From contig CAXKWD010000015.1 of the NCBI GenBank assembly GCA_964059195.1, forward strand, positions 1,302,001 through 1,366,000: a DNA stretch of 64,000 bases. The letters are read 5' to 3'. Under the pieces are notes generated by a model. That model saw only the letters and a program-made list of their open reading frames with translations. It had not been told where the DNA came from and searched no databases. Both the position numbers and the translations under genes were made by a program. The stretch comes from Ectobius pallidus. Lineage: Eukaryota > Arthropoda > Insecta > Blattodea > Ectobiidae. Of the stretch, positions 38,001 to 49,640 are shown piece by piece (within the stretch, counting starts at the first letter, position 1; each line of letters begins with the position of its first letter).

Positions 38001-40813
38001 GACTTTGAATAATGCATTGAAATGTAAAAGTTTGGTGTCTGAAATTGACATAGCTACGCAACAGTATATATTTTAAAAGTTTATAATAGGTAGCAATATT
38101 GTGTTTATAAATGACATTGCTAAGAAAAGTTATTTTTTATGACATTGCTAGGCAACAGTTTCCGGTTTAAAATGGCATTGCTAGGCAACACTTTCGTGTT
38201 TTAAAACTCATTGCTAGGCAACAGTATTCTTTCTGTTCAAGCAAAATTTACAACCCATGTTTTGCCATTAGCATTTCACCGATATTTTCATTGTATGTAT
38301 TGATCATTGAGGGATTAAAAACTATTCCTTATAGATGACATTGCTAGGCAACAGTTTCGTATTTGGAGATGGCATTGCTAAGCTACAGTTTCTTGTTCAA
38401 AATGTCAATGCTAAGCAACAGTCAGGTGTTTTAAAAACTTCATTGCTAAGCAACAGTTTCCGGTTTAGACTGGCATCGCTAGGCAACACTTTTGTGATAG
38501 AAAAAATTTAATTGTTGGCAGCCAAATTGTCTTTAAAAGTTACATTGCTAGGAAAAGTTACGACTTTGAAAAATGAATTGAAAGGTAAAGGTTTTGTGTC
38601 AGAAATTGACATATCTCCGCAACAGTATCTTTTTTTAAAAGCTTTTAATAGGTAGCAATATTATGATTAAAAATGATATTGCTAAGCAACAGATCTTTTT
38701 GATGACATTGCTAGGCAACAGTTTCCGGTTTAGACTGGCATGGCTAGGCAAAACTTTCGTGATAGAAAAATTACATTGTTAGGCAGCCAAATAGTATTTA
38801 AAAATTACATTGCTAGGAAAAAGTTTCGTCTTTGAATAATGCATTGAAATGTAAAAGTTTGGTGTCTGAAATTGACATTGCTACGCAACAGGATATATTT
38901 TAAAAGTTTATAATAGGTAGCAATATTGTGTTTATAAATGACATTGCTAAGAAAAGTTATTTTTTATGACATTGCTAGGCAACAGTTTCCGGTTTAAAAT
39001 GGCATTGCTAGGCAACACTTTCGTGTTAAAACTCATTACTAGGCAACAGTATTCTTTCTATTCAAGCAAAATTTACAACCCATGTTTTGCCATTAGCATT
39101 TCACCGATATTTTCATTGTATGTATTGATCATGGAGGGATTAAAAACTATTCCTTATAGATGACATTGCTAGGCAACAGTTTCGTATTTGGAGATGGCAT
39201 TGCTAAGCTACAGTTTCTTGTTCAAAATGTCAATGCTAAGCAACAGTCAGGTGTTTTAAAAACTTCATTGCTAAGCAACAGTTTCCGGTTTAGACTGGCA
39301 TCGCTAGGCAACACTTTTGTGATAGAAAAAATTTAATTGTTGGCAGCCAAATTGTCTTTAAAAGTTACATTGCTAGGAAAAGTTACGACTTTGAAAAATG
39401 CATTGAAAGGTAAAGGTTTTTTGTCCGAAATTGACATTGCTACGCAACAGTATCTTTTTTTAAAAGTTTTTAATAGGTAGCAATATTATGTTTAAGAATG
39501 ACATTGCTAAGCAATAGATCTTTTTGATGACTTTGCTAGGCAACAGTTTCCGGTTTAGACTGGCATGGCTAGGCAAAACTTTCGTGATAGAAAAATTACA
39601 TTGTTAGGCAGCCAAATTGTATTTAAAAATTACATTGCTAGGAAAAAGTTTCACTTTGAAAAATGCATTGAAATGTAAAAGTTTTGTGTCTGAAATTGAC
39701 ATTGCTACGCAACAGTATATTTTTTTAAAAGTTTATAATAGGTAGCAATATTGTGTTTAAAAATGACATTGCTAAGCAACAGTTCTTTTTGACGACATTG
39801 CTAGGCAACAGTTCCCGGTTTAAAATGGCATTGCTAGGCAACACTTTCGTGTTTTAAAACTCATTGCTAGGCAACAGTATTCTTTCTGTTCAAGCAAAAT
39901 TTACAACCCATGTTTTGCCATTAGCATTTCACCGATATTTTCATTGTATGTATTGATCATTGAGGGATTAAAAACTATTCCTTATAGATGACATTCCTAG
40001 GCAACAGTTTCGTATTTGGAGATGGCATTGCTAAGCTACAGTTTCTTGTTCAAAATGTCAATGCTAAGCAACAGTCAGGTGTTTTAAAAACTTCATTGCT
40101 AAGCAACAGTTTCCGGTTTAGACTGGCATCGCTAGGCAACACTTTTGTGATAGAAAAATTTAATTGTTGGCAGCCAAATTGTCTTTAAAAGTTACATTGC
40201 TAGGAAAAGTTACGACTTTGAAAAATGCATTGAAAGGTAAAGGTTTTTTGTCCGAAATTGACATTGCTACGCAACAGTATTTTTTTTAAAAGCTTTTAAT
40301 AGGTAGCAATATTATGTTTAAGAATGACATTGCTAAGCAACAGATCTTTTTGATGACTTTGCTAGGCAACAGTTTCCGGTTTAGACTGGCATGGCTAGGC
40401 AAAACTTTCGTGATAGAAAAATTACATTGTTAGGCAGCCAAATTGTATTTAAAAATTACATTCCTAGGAAAAAGTTTCACTTTGAAAAATGCATTGAAAT
40501 GTAAAAGTTTTGTGTCTGAAATTGACATTGCTACGCAACAGTATATTTTTTTAAAAGTTTATAATAGGTAGCAATATTGTGTTTAAAAATGGCATTGCTA
40601 AGCAACAGTTCTTTTTGACGACATTGCTAGGCAACAGTTCCCGGTTTAAAATGGCATTGCTAGGCAACACTTTCGTGTTTTAAAACTCATTGCTAGGCAA
40701 CAGTATTCTTTCTGTTCAAGCAAAATTTACAACCCATGTTTTGCCATTAGCATTTCACCGATATTTTCATTGTATGTATTGATCATTGAGGGATTAAAAA
40801 CTATTCCTTATAG
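35029..40813 (+). repeat. Transition block: P-Q-R-P''-R/Q-S-T
   Basis: Monomers start at 35029 (P), 35856 (Q), 36681 (R), 37508 (P''), 38335 (R/Q hybrid), 39160 (S) and 39988 (T). Compared with P-Q-R-Q-S-T, the second Q is replaced by two units. P'' is a P relative with GTTTCGACTTTGAATAATG and an intact GCTAGGCAACAG at its end. P'' is the form used in most of the right domain, so the middle HOR passes into the right HOR here. Confidence 0.82.
37508..39159 (+). repeat. P'' monomer and R/Q hybrid monomer, extra unit in the transition
   Basis: The unit at 37508 starts CTAGGAAACAG and has TTTCGACTTTGAATAATG, the P'' form. The unit at 38335 begins like R or S (GAAAAAATTTAATTGTTGG) and from about 38573 has the Q marks AAAATGAATTG, AATGATATTGC, CAACAGGATATA and CATGGAGGG. 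Together they replace one Q, adding one monomer. This looks like an unequal exchange that joined the middle and right HOR families. Confidence 0.75.
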
Positions 40814-41640
40814 ATGACATTGCTAGGAAACAGTTTCGTATTTGGAGATGGCATTGCTAAGCTACAGTTTCTTGTTCAAGATGTCAATGCTAAGCAACAG
40901 TCAGGTGTTTTAAAAACATCATTGCTAAGCAACAGTTTCCGGTTTAGACTGGCTTCGCTAGGCAACACTTTTGTGATAGAAAAATCTAATTGTTAGGCAG
41001 CCAAATTGTCTTTAAATGTTACATTGCTAGGAAAAGTTACGACTTTGAAAAATGCATTGAAAGGTAAAGGTTTTGTGTCAGAAATTGACATATCTCCGCA
41101 ACAGTATCTTTTTTTAAAAGCTTTTAATAGGTAGCAATATTATGATTAAAAATGACATTGCTAAGCAACAGATCTTTTTGATGACATTGCTAGGCAACAG
41201 TTTCCGGTTTAGACTGGCATGGCTAGGCAAAACTTTCGTGATAGAAAAATTACATTGTTAGGCAGCCAAATAGTATTTAAAAATTACATTGCTAGGAAAA
41301 AGTTTCGACTTTGAATAATGCATTGAAATGTAAAAGTTTGGTGTCTGAAATTGACATAGCTACGCAACAGTATATATTTTAAAAGTTTATAATAGGTAGC
41401 AATATTGTGTTTATAAATGACATTGCTAAGAAAAGTTATTTTTTATGACATTGCTAGGCAACAGTTTCCGGTTTAAAATGGCATTGCTAGGCAACACTTT
41501 CGTGTTTTAAAACTCATTGCTAGGCAACAGTATTCTTTCTGTTCAAGCAAAATTTACAACCCATGTTTTGCCATTAGCATTTCACCGATATTTTCATTGT
41601 ATGTATTGATCATTGAGGGATTAAAAACTATTCCTTATAG
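40814..41640 (+). repeat. Full-length monomer W*, shares private marks with short W
   Basis: This 827-bp unit has GGCTTCGCTAGG and TTTAAATGTTAC, otherwise seen only in the two 562-bp W units. It then continues with an intact block I (GGAAAAGTTACGAC) and block II. Its second half has TTTCGACTTTGAATAATG as in P'', and it lacks CAACGGTATTC. It is either a descendant of the undeleted W ancestor or a W/P'' recombinant that regained the lost block. Confidence 0.78.
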
Positions 41641-44118
41641 ATGACATTGCTAGGCAACAGTTTCGTATTTGGAGATGGCATTGCTAAGCTACAGTTTCTT
41701 GTTCAAGATGTCAATGCTAAGCAACAGTCAGGTGTTTTAAAAACATCATTGCTAAGCAACAGTTTCCGGTTTAGACTGGCATCGCTAGGCAACACTTTTG
41801 TGATAGAAAAATCTAATTGTTAGGCAGCCAAATTGTCTTTAAAAGTTACATTGCTAGGAAAAGTTACGTCTTTGAAAAATTAATTGAAAGGTAAAGGTTT
41901 TGTGTCAGAAATTGACATATCTCCGCAACAGTATCTTTTTTTAAAAGCTTTTAATAGGTAGCAATATTATGATTAAAAATGATATTGCTAAGCAACAGAT
42001 CTTTTTGATGACATTGCTAGGCAACAGTTTCCGGTTTAGACTGGCATGGCTAGGCAAAACTTTCGTGATAGAAAAATTACATTGTTAGGCAGCCAAATAG
42101 TATTTAAAAATTACATTGCTAGGAAAAAGTTTCGTCTTTGAATAATGCATTGAAATGTAAAAGTTTGGTGTCTGAAATTGACATTGCTACGCAACAGGAT
42201 ATATTTTAAAAGTTTATAATAGGTAGCACTATTGTGTTTATAAATGACATTGCTAAGAAAAGTTATTTTTTATGACATTGCTAGGCAACAGTTTCCGGTT
42301 TAAAATGGCATTGCTAGGCAACACTTTCGTGTTAAAACTCATTACTAGGCAACAGTATTCTTTCTATTCAAGCAAAATTTACAACCCATGTTTTGCCATT
42401 AGCATTTCACCGATATTTTCATTGTATGTATTGATCATGGAGGGATTAAAAACTATTCCTTATAGATGACATTGCTAGGCAACAGTTTCGTATTTGGAGA
42501 TGGCATTGCTAAGCTACAGTTTCTTGTTCAAAATGTCAATGCTAAGCAACAGTCAGGTGTTTTAAAAACTTCATTGCTAAGCAACAGTTTCCGGTTTAGA
42601 CTGGCATCGCTAGGCAACACTTTTGTGATAGAAAAAATTTAATTGTTGGCAGCCAAATTGTCTTTAAAAGTTACATTGCTAGGAAAAGTTACGACTTTGA
42701 AAAATGCATTGAAAGGTAAAGGTTTTTTGTCCGAAATTGACATTGCTACGCAACAGTATCTTTTTTTAAAAGCTTTTAATAGGTAGCAATATTATGTTTA
42801 AGAATGACATTGCTAAGCAACAGATCTTTTTGATGACTTTGCTAGGCAACAGTTTCCGGTTTAGACTGGCATGGCTAGGCAAAACTTTCGTGATAGAAAA
42901 ATTACATTGTTAGGCAGCCAAATTGTATTTAAAAATTACATTGCTAGGAAAAAGTTTCACTTTGAAAAATGCATTGAAATGTAAAAGTTTTGTGTCTGAA
43001 ATTGACATTGCTACGCAACAGTATATTTTTTTAAAAGTTTATAATAGGTAGCAATATTGTGTTTAAAAATGACATTGCTAAGCAACAGTTCTTTTTGACG
43101 ACATTGCTAGGCAACAGTTCCCGGTTTAAAATGGCATTGCTAGGCAACACTTTCGTGTTTTAAAACTCATTGCTAGGCAACAGTATTCTTTCTGTTCAAG
43201 CAAAATTTACAACCCATGTTTTGCCATTAGCATTTCACCGATATTTTCAGTGTATGTATTGATCATTGAGGGATTAAAAACTATTCCTTATAGATGACAT
43301 TGCTAGGCAACAGTTTCGTATTTGGAGATGGCATTGCTAAGCTACAGTTTCTTGTTCAAGATGTCAATGCTAAGCAACAGTCAGGTGTTTTAAAAACATC
43401 ATTGCTAAGCAACAGTTTCCGGTTTAGACTGGCATCGCTAGGCAACACTTTTGTGATAGAAAAATCTAATTGTTAGGCAGCCAAATTGTCTTTAAAAGTT
43501 ACATTGCTAGGAAAAGTTACGACTTTTAAAAATGCATTGAAAGGTAAAGGTTTTGTGTCAGAAATTGACATATCTCCGCAACAGTATCTTTTTTTAAAAG
43601 CTTTTAATAGGTAGCAATATTATGATTAAAAATGACATTGCTAAGCAACAGATCTTTTTGATGACATTGCTAGGCAACAGTTTCCGGTTTAGACTGGCAT
43701 GGCTAGGCAAAACTTTCGTGATAGAAAAATTACATTGTTAGGCAGCCAAATAGTATTTAAAAATTACATTGCTAGGAAAAAGTTTCGTCTTTGAATAATG
43801 CATTGAAATGTAAAAGTTTGGTGTCTGAAATTGACATAGCTACGCAACAGTATATATTTTAAAAGTTTATAATAGGTAGCAATATTGTGTTTATAAATGA
43901 CATTGCTAAGAAAAGTTATTTTTTATGACATTGCTAGGCAACAGTTTCCGGTTTAAAATGGCATTGCTAGGCAACACTTTCGTGTTAAAACTCATTGCTA
44001 GGCAACAGTATTCTTTCTGTTCAAGCAAAATTTACAACCCATGTTTTGCCATTAGCATTTCACCGATATTTTCATAGTATGTATTGATCATTGAGGGATT
44101 AAAAACTATTCCTTATAG

Positions 44119-44945
44119 ATGACATTCCTAGGCAACAGTTTCGTATTTGGAGATGGCATTGCTAAGCTACAGTTTCTTGTTCAAAATGTCAATGCTAAGC
44201 AACAGTCAGGTGTTTTAAAAACTTCATTGCTAAGCAACAGTTTCCGGTTTAGACTGGCATCGCTAGGCAACACTTTTGTGATAGAAAAATCTAATTGTTA
44301 GGCAGCCAAATTGTCTTTAAAAGTTACATTGCTAGGAAAAGTTACGACTTTGAAAAATGCATTGAAAGGTAAAGGTTTTTTGTCCGAAATTGACATTGCT
44401 ACGCAACAGTATCTTTTTTTAAAAGCTTTTAATAGGTAGCAATATTATGTTTAAGAATGACATTGCTAAGCAACAGATCTTTTTGATGACTTTGCTAGGC
44501 AACAGTTTCCGGTTTAGACTGGCATGGCTAGGCAAAACTTTCGTGATAGAAAAATTACATTGTTAGGCAGCCAAATTGTATTTAAAAATTACATTGCTAG
44601 GAAAAAGTTTCACTTTGAAAAATGCATTGAAATGTAAAGGTTTTGTGTCTGAAATTGACATTGCTACGCAACAGTATATTTTTTTAAAAGTTTATAATAT
44701 GTAGCAATATTGTGTTTAAAAATGACATTGCTAAGCAACAGTTCTTTTTGACGACATTGCTAGGCAACAGTTCCCGGTTTAAAATGGCATTGCTAGGCAA
44801 CACTTTCGTGTTTTAAAACTCATTGCTAGGCAACAGTATTCTTTCTATTGAAGAAAATTTACAACCCATGTTTTGCCATTAGCATTTCACCGATATTTTC
44901 ATTGTATGTATTGATCATTGAGGGATTAAAAACTATTCCTTATAG
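44119..44945 (+). repeat. L/M hybrid monomer
   Basis: The left end matches L (CATTCCTAGG, CAAAATGTCAATG). By 44288 the unit has the M form TCTAATTGTTAGGCAGCC, and further on AATGTAAAGG, AATATGTAGC and TCTATTGAAGAAAATT, as in the M at 62601. In HOR copy c, L and M are separate neighbours, so this unit replaces two monomers by one. The crossover lies between about 44190 and 44290. Confidence 0.75.
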
Positions 44946-45508
44946 ATGACATTGCTAGGCAACAGTTTCGTATTTGGAGATGGCATTGCTAAGCTACAGT
45001 TTCTTGTTCAAGATGTCAATGCTAAGCAACAGTCAGGTGTTTTAAAAACTACATTGCTAAGCAACAGTTTCCGGTTTAGACTGGCATCGCTAGGCAACAC
45101 TTTCGTGATAGAAAAATTACATTGTTAGGCAGCCAAATTGTATTTAAAAATTACATTGCTAGGAAAAAGTTTCACTTTGAAAAATGCATTGAAATGTAAA
45201 AGTTTTGTGTCTGAAATTGACATTGCTACGCAACAGTATATTTTTTTAAAAGTTTATAATAGGTAGCAATATTGTGTTTAAAAATGACATTGCTAAGCAA
45301 CAGTTCTTTTTGACGACATTGCTAGGCAACAGTTCCCGGTTTAAAATGGCATTGCTAGGCAACACTTTCGTGTTTTAAAACTCATTGCTAGGCAACAGTA
45401 TTCTTTCTGTTCAAGCAAAATTTACAACCCATGTTTTGCCATTAGCATTTCACCGATATTTTCATTGTATGTATTGATCATTGAGGGATTAAAAACTATT
45501 CCTTATAG
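44946..45508 (+). repeat. Short monomer N (563 bp), independent eight-subunit deletion
   Basis: Block I sequence GGCATCGCTAGGCAACAC (45083-45100) passes into block II sequence CTTTCGTGATAGAAAAATTAC, so the junction is in subunit 5/13, upstream of the one used in W. The mark AAAACTACATTGC is shared with the N unit at 63428, which keeps block I intact where visible. This is a separate 264-bp loss. Confidence 0.88.
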
Positions 45509-48500
45509 ATGACATTCCTAGGCAACAGTTTCGTATTTGGAGATGGCATTGCTAAGCTACAGTTTCTTGTTCAAAATGTCAATGCTAAGCAACAGTCAGG
45601 TGTTTTAAAAACTTAATTGCTAAGCAACAGTTTCCGGTTTAGACTGGCATCGCTAGGCAACACTTTTGTGATAGAAAAATTTAATTGTTGGCAGCCAAAT
45701 TGTCTTTAAAAGTTACATTGCTAGGAAAAGTTACGACTTTGAAAAATGCATTGAAAGGTAAAGGTTTTTTGTCCGAAATTGACATTGCTACGCAACAGTA
45801 TTTTTTTTAAAAGCTTTTAATAGGTAGCAATATTATGTTTAAGAATGACATTGCTAAGCAACAGATCTTTTTGATGACTTTGCTAGGCAACAGTTTCCGG
45901 TTTAGACTGGCATGGCTAGGCAAAACTTTCGTGATAGAAAAATTACATTGTTAGGCAGCCAAATTGTATTTAAAAATTACATTCCTAGGAAAAAGTTTCA
46001 CTTTGAAAAATGCATTGAAATGTAAAAGTTTTGTGTCTGAAATTGACATTGCTACGCAACAGTATATTTTTTTTAAAGTTTATAATAGGTAGCAATATTG
46101 TGTTTAAAAATGGCATTGCTAAGCAACAGTTCTTTTTGACGACATTGCTAGGCAACAGTTCCCGGTTTAAAATGGCATTGCTAGGCAACACTTTCGTGTT
46201 TTAAAACTCATTGCTAGGCAACAGTATTCTTTCTGTTCAAGCAAAATTTACAACCCATGTTTTGCCATTAGCATTTCACCGATATTTTCATTGTATGTAT
46301 TGATCATTGAGGGATTAAAAACTATTCCTTATAGATGACATTGCTAGGAAACAGTTTCGTATTTGGAGATGGCATTGCTAAGCTACAGTTTCTTGTTCAA
46401 GATGTCAATGCTAAGCAACAGTCAGGTGTTTTAAAAACATCATTGCTAAGCAACAGTTTCCGGTTTAGACTGGCATCGCTAGGCAACACTTTTGTGATAG
46501 AAAAATCTAATTGTTAGGCAGCCAAATTGTCTTTAAAAGTTACATTGCTAGGAAAAGTTACGACTTTGAAAAATGCATTGAAAGGTAAAGGTTTTGTGTC
46601 AGAAATTGACATATCTCCGCAACAGTATCTTTTTTTAAAAGCTTTTAATAGGTAGCAATATTATGATTAAAAATGACATTGCTAAGCAACAGATCTTTTT
46701 GATGACATTGCTAGGCAACAGTTTCCGGTTTAGACTGGCATGGCTAGGCAAAACTTTCGTGATAGAAAAATTACATTGTTAGGCAGCCAAATAGTATTTA
46801 AAAATTACATTGCTAGGAAAAAGTTTCGACTTTGAATAATGCATTGAAATGTAAAAGTTTGGTGTCTGAAATTGACATAGCTACGCAACAGTATATATTT
46901 TAAAAGTTTATAATAGGTAGCAATATTGTGTTTATAAATGACATTGCTAAGAAAAGTTATTTTTTATGACATTGCTAGGCAACAGTTTCCGGTTTAAAAT
47001 GGCATTGCTAGGCAACACTTTCGTGTTTTAAAACTCATTGCTAGGCAACAGTATTCTTTCTGTTCAAGCAAAATTTACAACCCATGTTTTGCCATTAGCA
47101 TTTCACCGATATTTTCATTGTATGTATTGATCATTGAGGGATTAAAAACTATTCCTTATAGATGACATTGCTAGGCAACAGTTTCGTATTTGGAGATGGC
47201 ATTGCTAAGCTACAGTTTCTTGTTCAAGATCTCAATGCTAAGCAACAGTCAAGTGTTTTAAAAACATCATTGCTAAGCAACAGTTTCCGGTTTAGACTGG
47301 CATCGCTAGGCAACACTTTTGTGATAGAAAAATCTAATTGTTAGGCAGCCAAATTGTCTTTAAAAGTTACATTGCTAGGAAAAGTTACGTCTTTGAAAAA
47401 TGAATTGAAAGGTAAAGGTTTTGTGTCAGAAATTGACATATCTCCGCAACAGTATCTTTTTTTAAAAGCTTTTAATAGGTAGCAATATTATGATTAAAAA
47501 TGATATTGCTAAGCAACAGATCTTTTTGATGACATTGCTAGGCAACAGTTTCCGGTTTAGACTGGCATGGCTAGGCAAAACTTTCGTGATAGAAAAATTA
47601 CATTGTTAGGCAGCCAAATAGTATTTAAAAATTACATTGCTAGGAAAAAGTTTCGTCTTTGAATAATGCATTGAAATGTAAAAGTTTGGTGTCTGAAATT
47701 GACATTGCTACGCAACAGGATATATTTTAAAAGTTTATAATAGGTAGCAATATTGTGTTTATAAATGACATTGCTAAGAAAAGTTATTTTTTATGACATT
47801 GCTAGGCAACAGTTTCCGGTTTAAAATGGCATTGCTAGGCAACACTTTCGTGTTAAAACTCATTACTAGGCAACAGTATTCTTTCTATTCAAGCAAAATT
47901 TACAACCCATGTTTTGCCATTAGCATTTCACCGATATTTTCATTGTATGTATTGATCATGGAGGGATTAAAAACTATTCCTTATAGATGACATTGCTAGG
48001 CAACAGTTTCGTATTTGGAGATGGCATTGCTAAGCTACAGTTTCTTGTTCAAAATGTCAATGCTAAGCAACAGTCAGGTGTTTTAAAAACTTCATTGCTA
48101 AGCAACAGTTTCCGGTTTAGACTGGCATCGCTAGGCAACACTTTTGTGATAGAAAAAATTTAATTGTTGGCAGCCAAATTGTCTTTAAAAGTTACATTGC
48201 TAGGAAAAGATACGACTTTGAAAAATGCATTGAAAGGTAAAGGTTTTTTGTCCGAAATTGACATTGCTACGCAACAGTATCTTTTTTTAAAAGCTTTTAA
48301 TAGGTAGCAATATTATGTTTAAGAATGACATTGCTAAGCAACAGATCTTTTTGATGACTTTGCTAGGCAACAGTTTCCGGTTTAGACTGGCATGGCTAGG
48401 CAAAACTTTCGTGATAGAAAAATTACATTGTTAGGCAGCCAAATTGTATTTAAAAATTACATTGCTAGGAAAAAGTTTCACTTTGAAAAATGCATTGAAA

Positions 48501-48814
48501 TGTAAAAGTTTTGTGTCTGAAATTGACATTGCTACGCAACAGTATATTTTTTTAAAAGTTTATAATAGGTAGCAATATTGTGTTTAAAAATGGCATTGCT
48601 AAGCAACAGTTCTTTTTGACGACATTGCTAGGCAACAGTTCCCGGTTTAAAATGGCATTGCTAGGCAACACTTTCGTGTTTTAAAACTCATTGCTAGGCA
48701 ACAGTATTCTTTCTGTTCAAGCAAAATTTACAACCCATGTTTTGCCATTAGCATTTCACCGATATTTTCATTGTATGTATTGATCATTGAGGGATTAAAA
48801 ACTATTCCTTATAG
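45509..48814 (+). repeat. Four-monomer block T-P''-Q''-S/T, first copy (3306 bp)
   Basis: Monomers start at 45509 (T), 46335 (P''), 47162 (Q'') and 47987 (S/T). Q'' is marked by CAAGATCTCAATGC and AGTCAAGTG. The last unit begins as S (GAAAAAATTTAATTG, with AAAAGATACGAC) but ends with AAAAATGGCATTGC, a T mark. The block is repeated next to itself at 48815 with the same length. Its first monomer is also the last of HOR copy a. Confidence 0.84.
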
Positions 48815-49640
48815 ATGACATTGCTAGGAAACAGTTTCGTATTTGGAGATGGCATTGCTAAGCTACAGTTTCTTGTTCAAGATGTCAATGCTAAGCAACA
48901 GTCAGGTGTTTTAAAAACATCATTGCTAAGCAACAGTTTCCGGTTTAGACTGGCATCGCTAGGCAACACTTTTGTGATAGAAAAATTTAATTGTTGGCAG
49001 CCAAATTGTCTTTAAAAGTTACATTGCTAGGAAAAGTTACGACTTTGAAAAATGCATTGAAAGGTAAAGGTTTTTTGTCCGAAATTGACATTGCTACGCA
49101 ACAGTATTTTTTTTAAAAGCTTTTAATAGGTAGCAATATTATGTTTAAGAATGACATTGCTAAGCAACAGATCTTTTTGATGACTTTGCTAGGCAACAGT
49201 TTCCGGTTTAGACTGGCATGGCTAGGCAAAACTTTCGTGATAGAAAAATTACATTGTTAGGCAGCCAAATTGTATTTAAAAATTACATTCCTAGGAAAAA
49301 GTTTCACTTTGAAAAATGCATTGAAATGTAAAAGTTTTGTGTCTGAAATTGACATTGCTACGCAACAGTATATTTTTTTTAAAGTTTATAATAGGTAGCA
49401 ATATTGTGTTTAAAAATGGCATTGCTAAGCAACAGTTCTTTTTGACGACATTGCTAGGCAACAGTTCCCGGTTTAAAATGGCATTGCTAGGCAACACTTT
49501 CGTGTTTTAAAACTCATTGCTAGGCAACAGTATTCTTTCTGTTCAAGCAAAATTTACAACCCATGTTTTGCCATTAGCATTTCACCGATATTTTCATTGT
49601 ATGTATTGATCATTGAGGGATTAAAAACTATTCCTTATAG
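48815..49640 (+). repeat. P/T hybrid monomer
   Basis: The left part is P-like (CTAGGAAACAG, CAAGATGTC, AAAACATCATTGC). From about 48985 the unit is T-like (TTTAATTGTTGGCAGCC, CATTCCTAGGAAAAAG, AAAATGGCATTGC). It also shares an unusual long T run before AAAG near 49372 with the T unit at 45509. The T parent was therefore that unit or a close relative. Confidence 0.78.

Larger units (their letters stand above)
40814..46334 (+). repeat. Right-domain HOR copy a: W*-Q-S-K-L/M-N(short)-T
   Basis: Monomers start at 40814 (W*), 41641 (Q), 42466 (S), 43294 (K), 44119 (L/M hybrid), 44946 (N, 563 bp) and 45509 (T). K has GAATAATG in its second half, CGTGTTAAAACTCATTGC near its end and no CATTACTAGG. 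The S unit before K carries TTTTCAGTGTATG, and so do the S units before K in the other two copies, which fixes the phase of this HOR. Confidence 0.8.
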
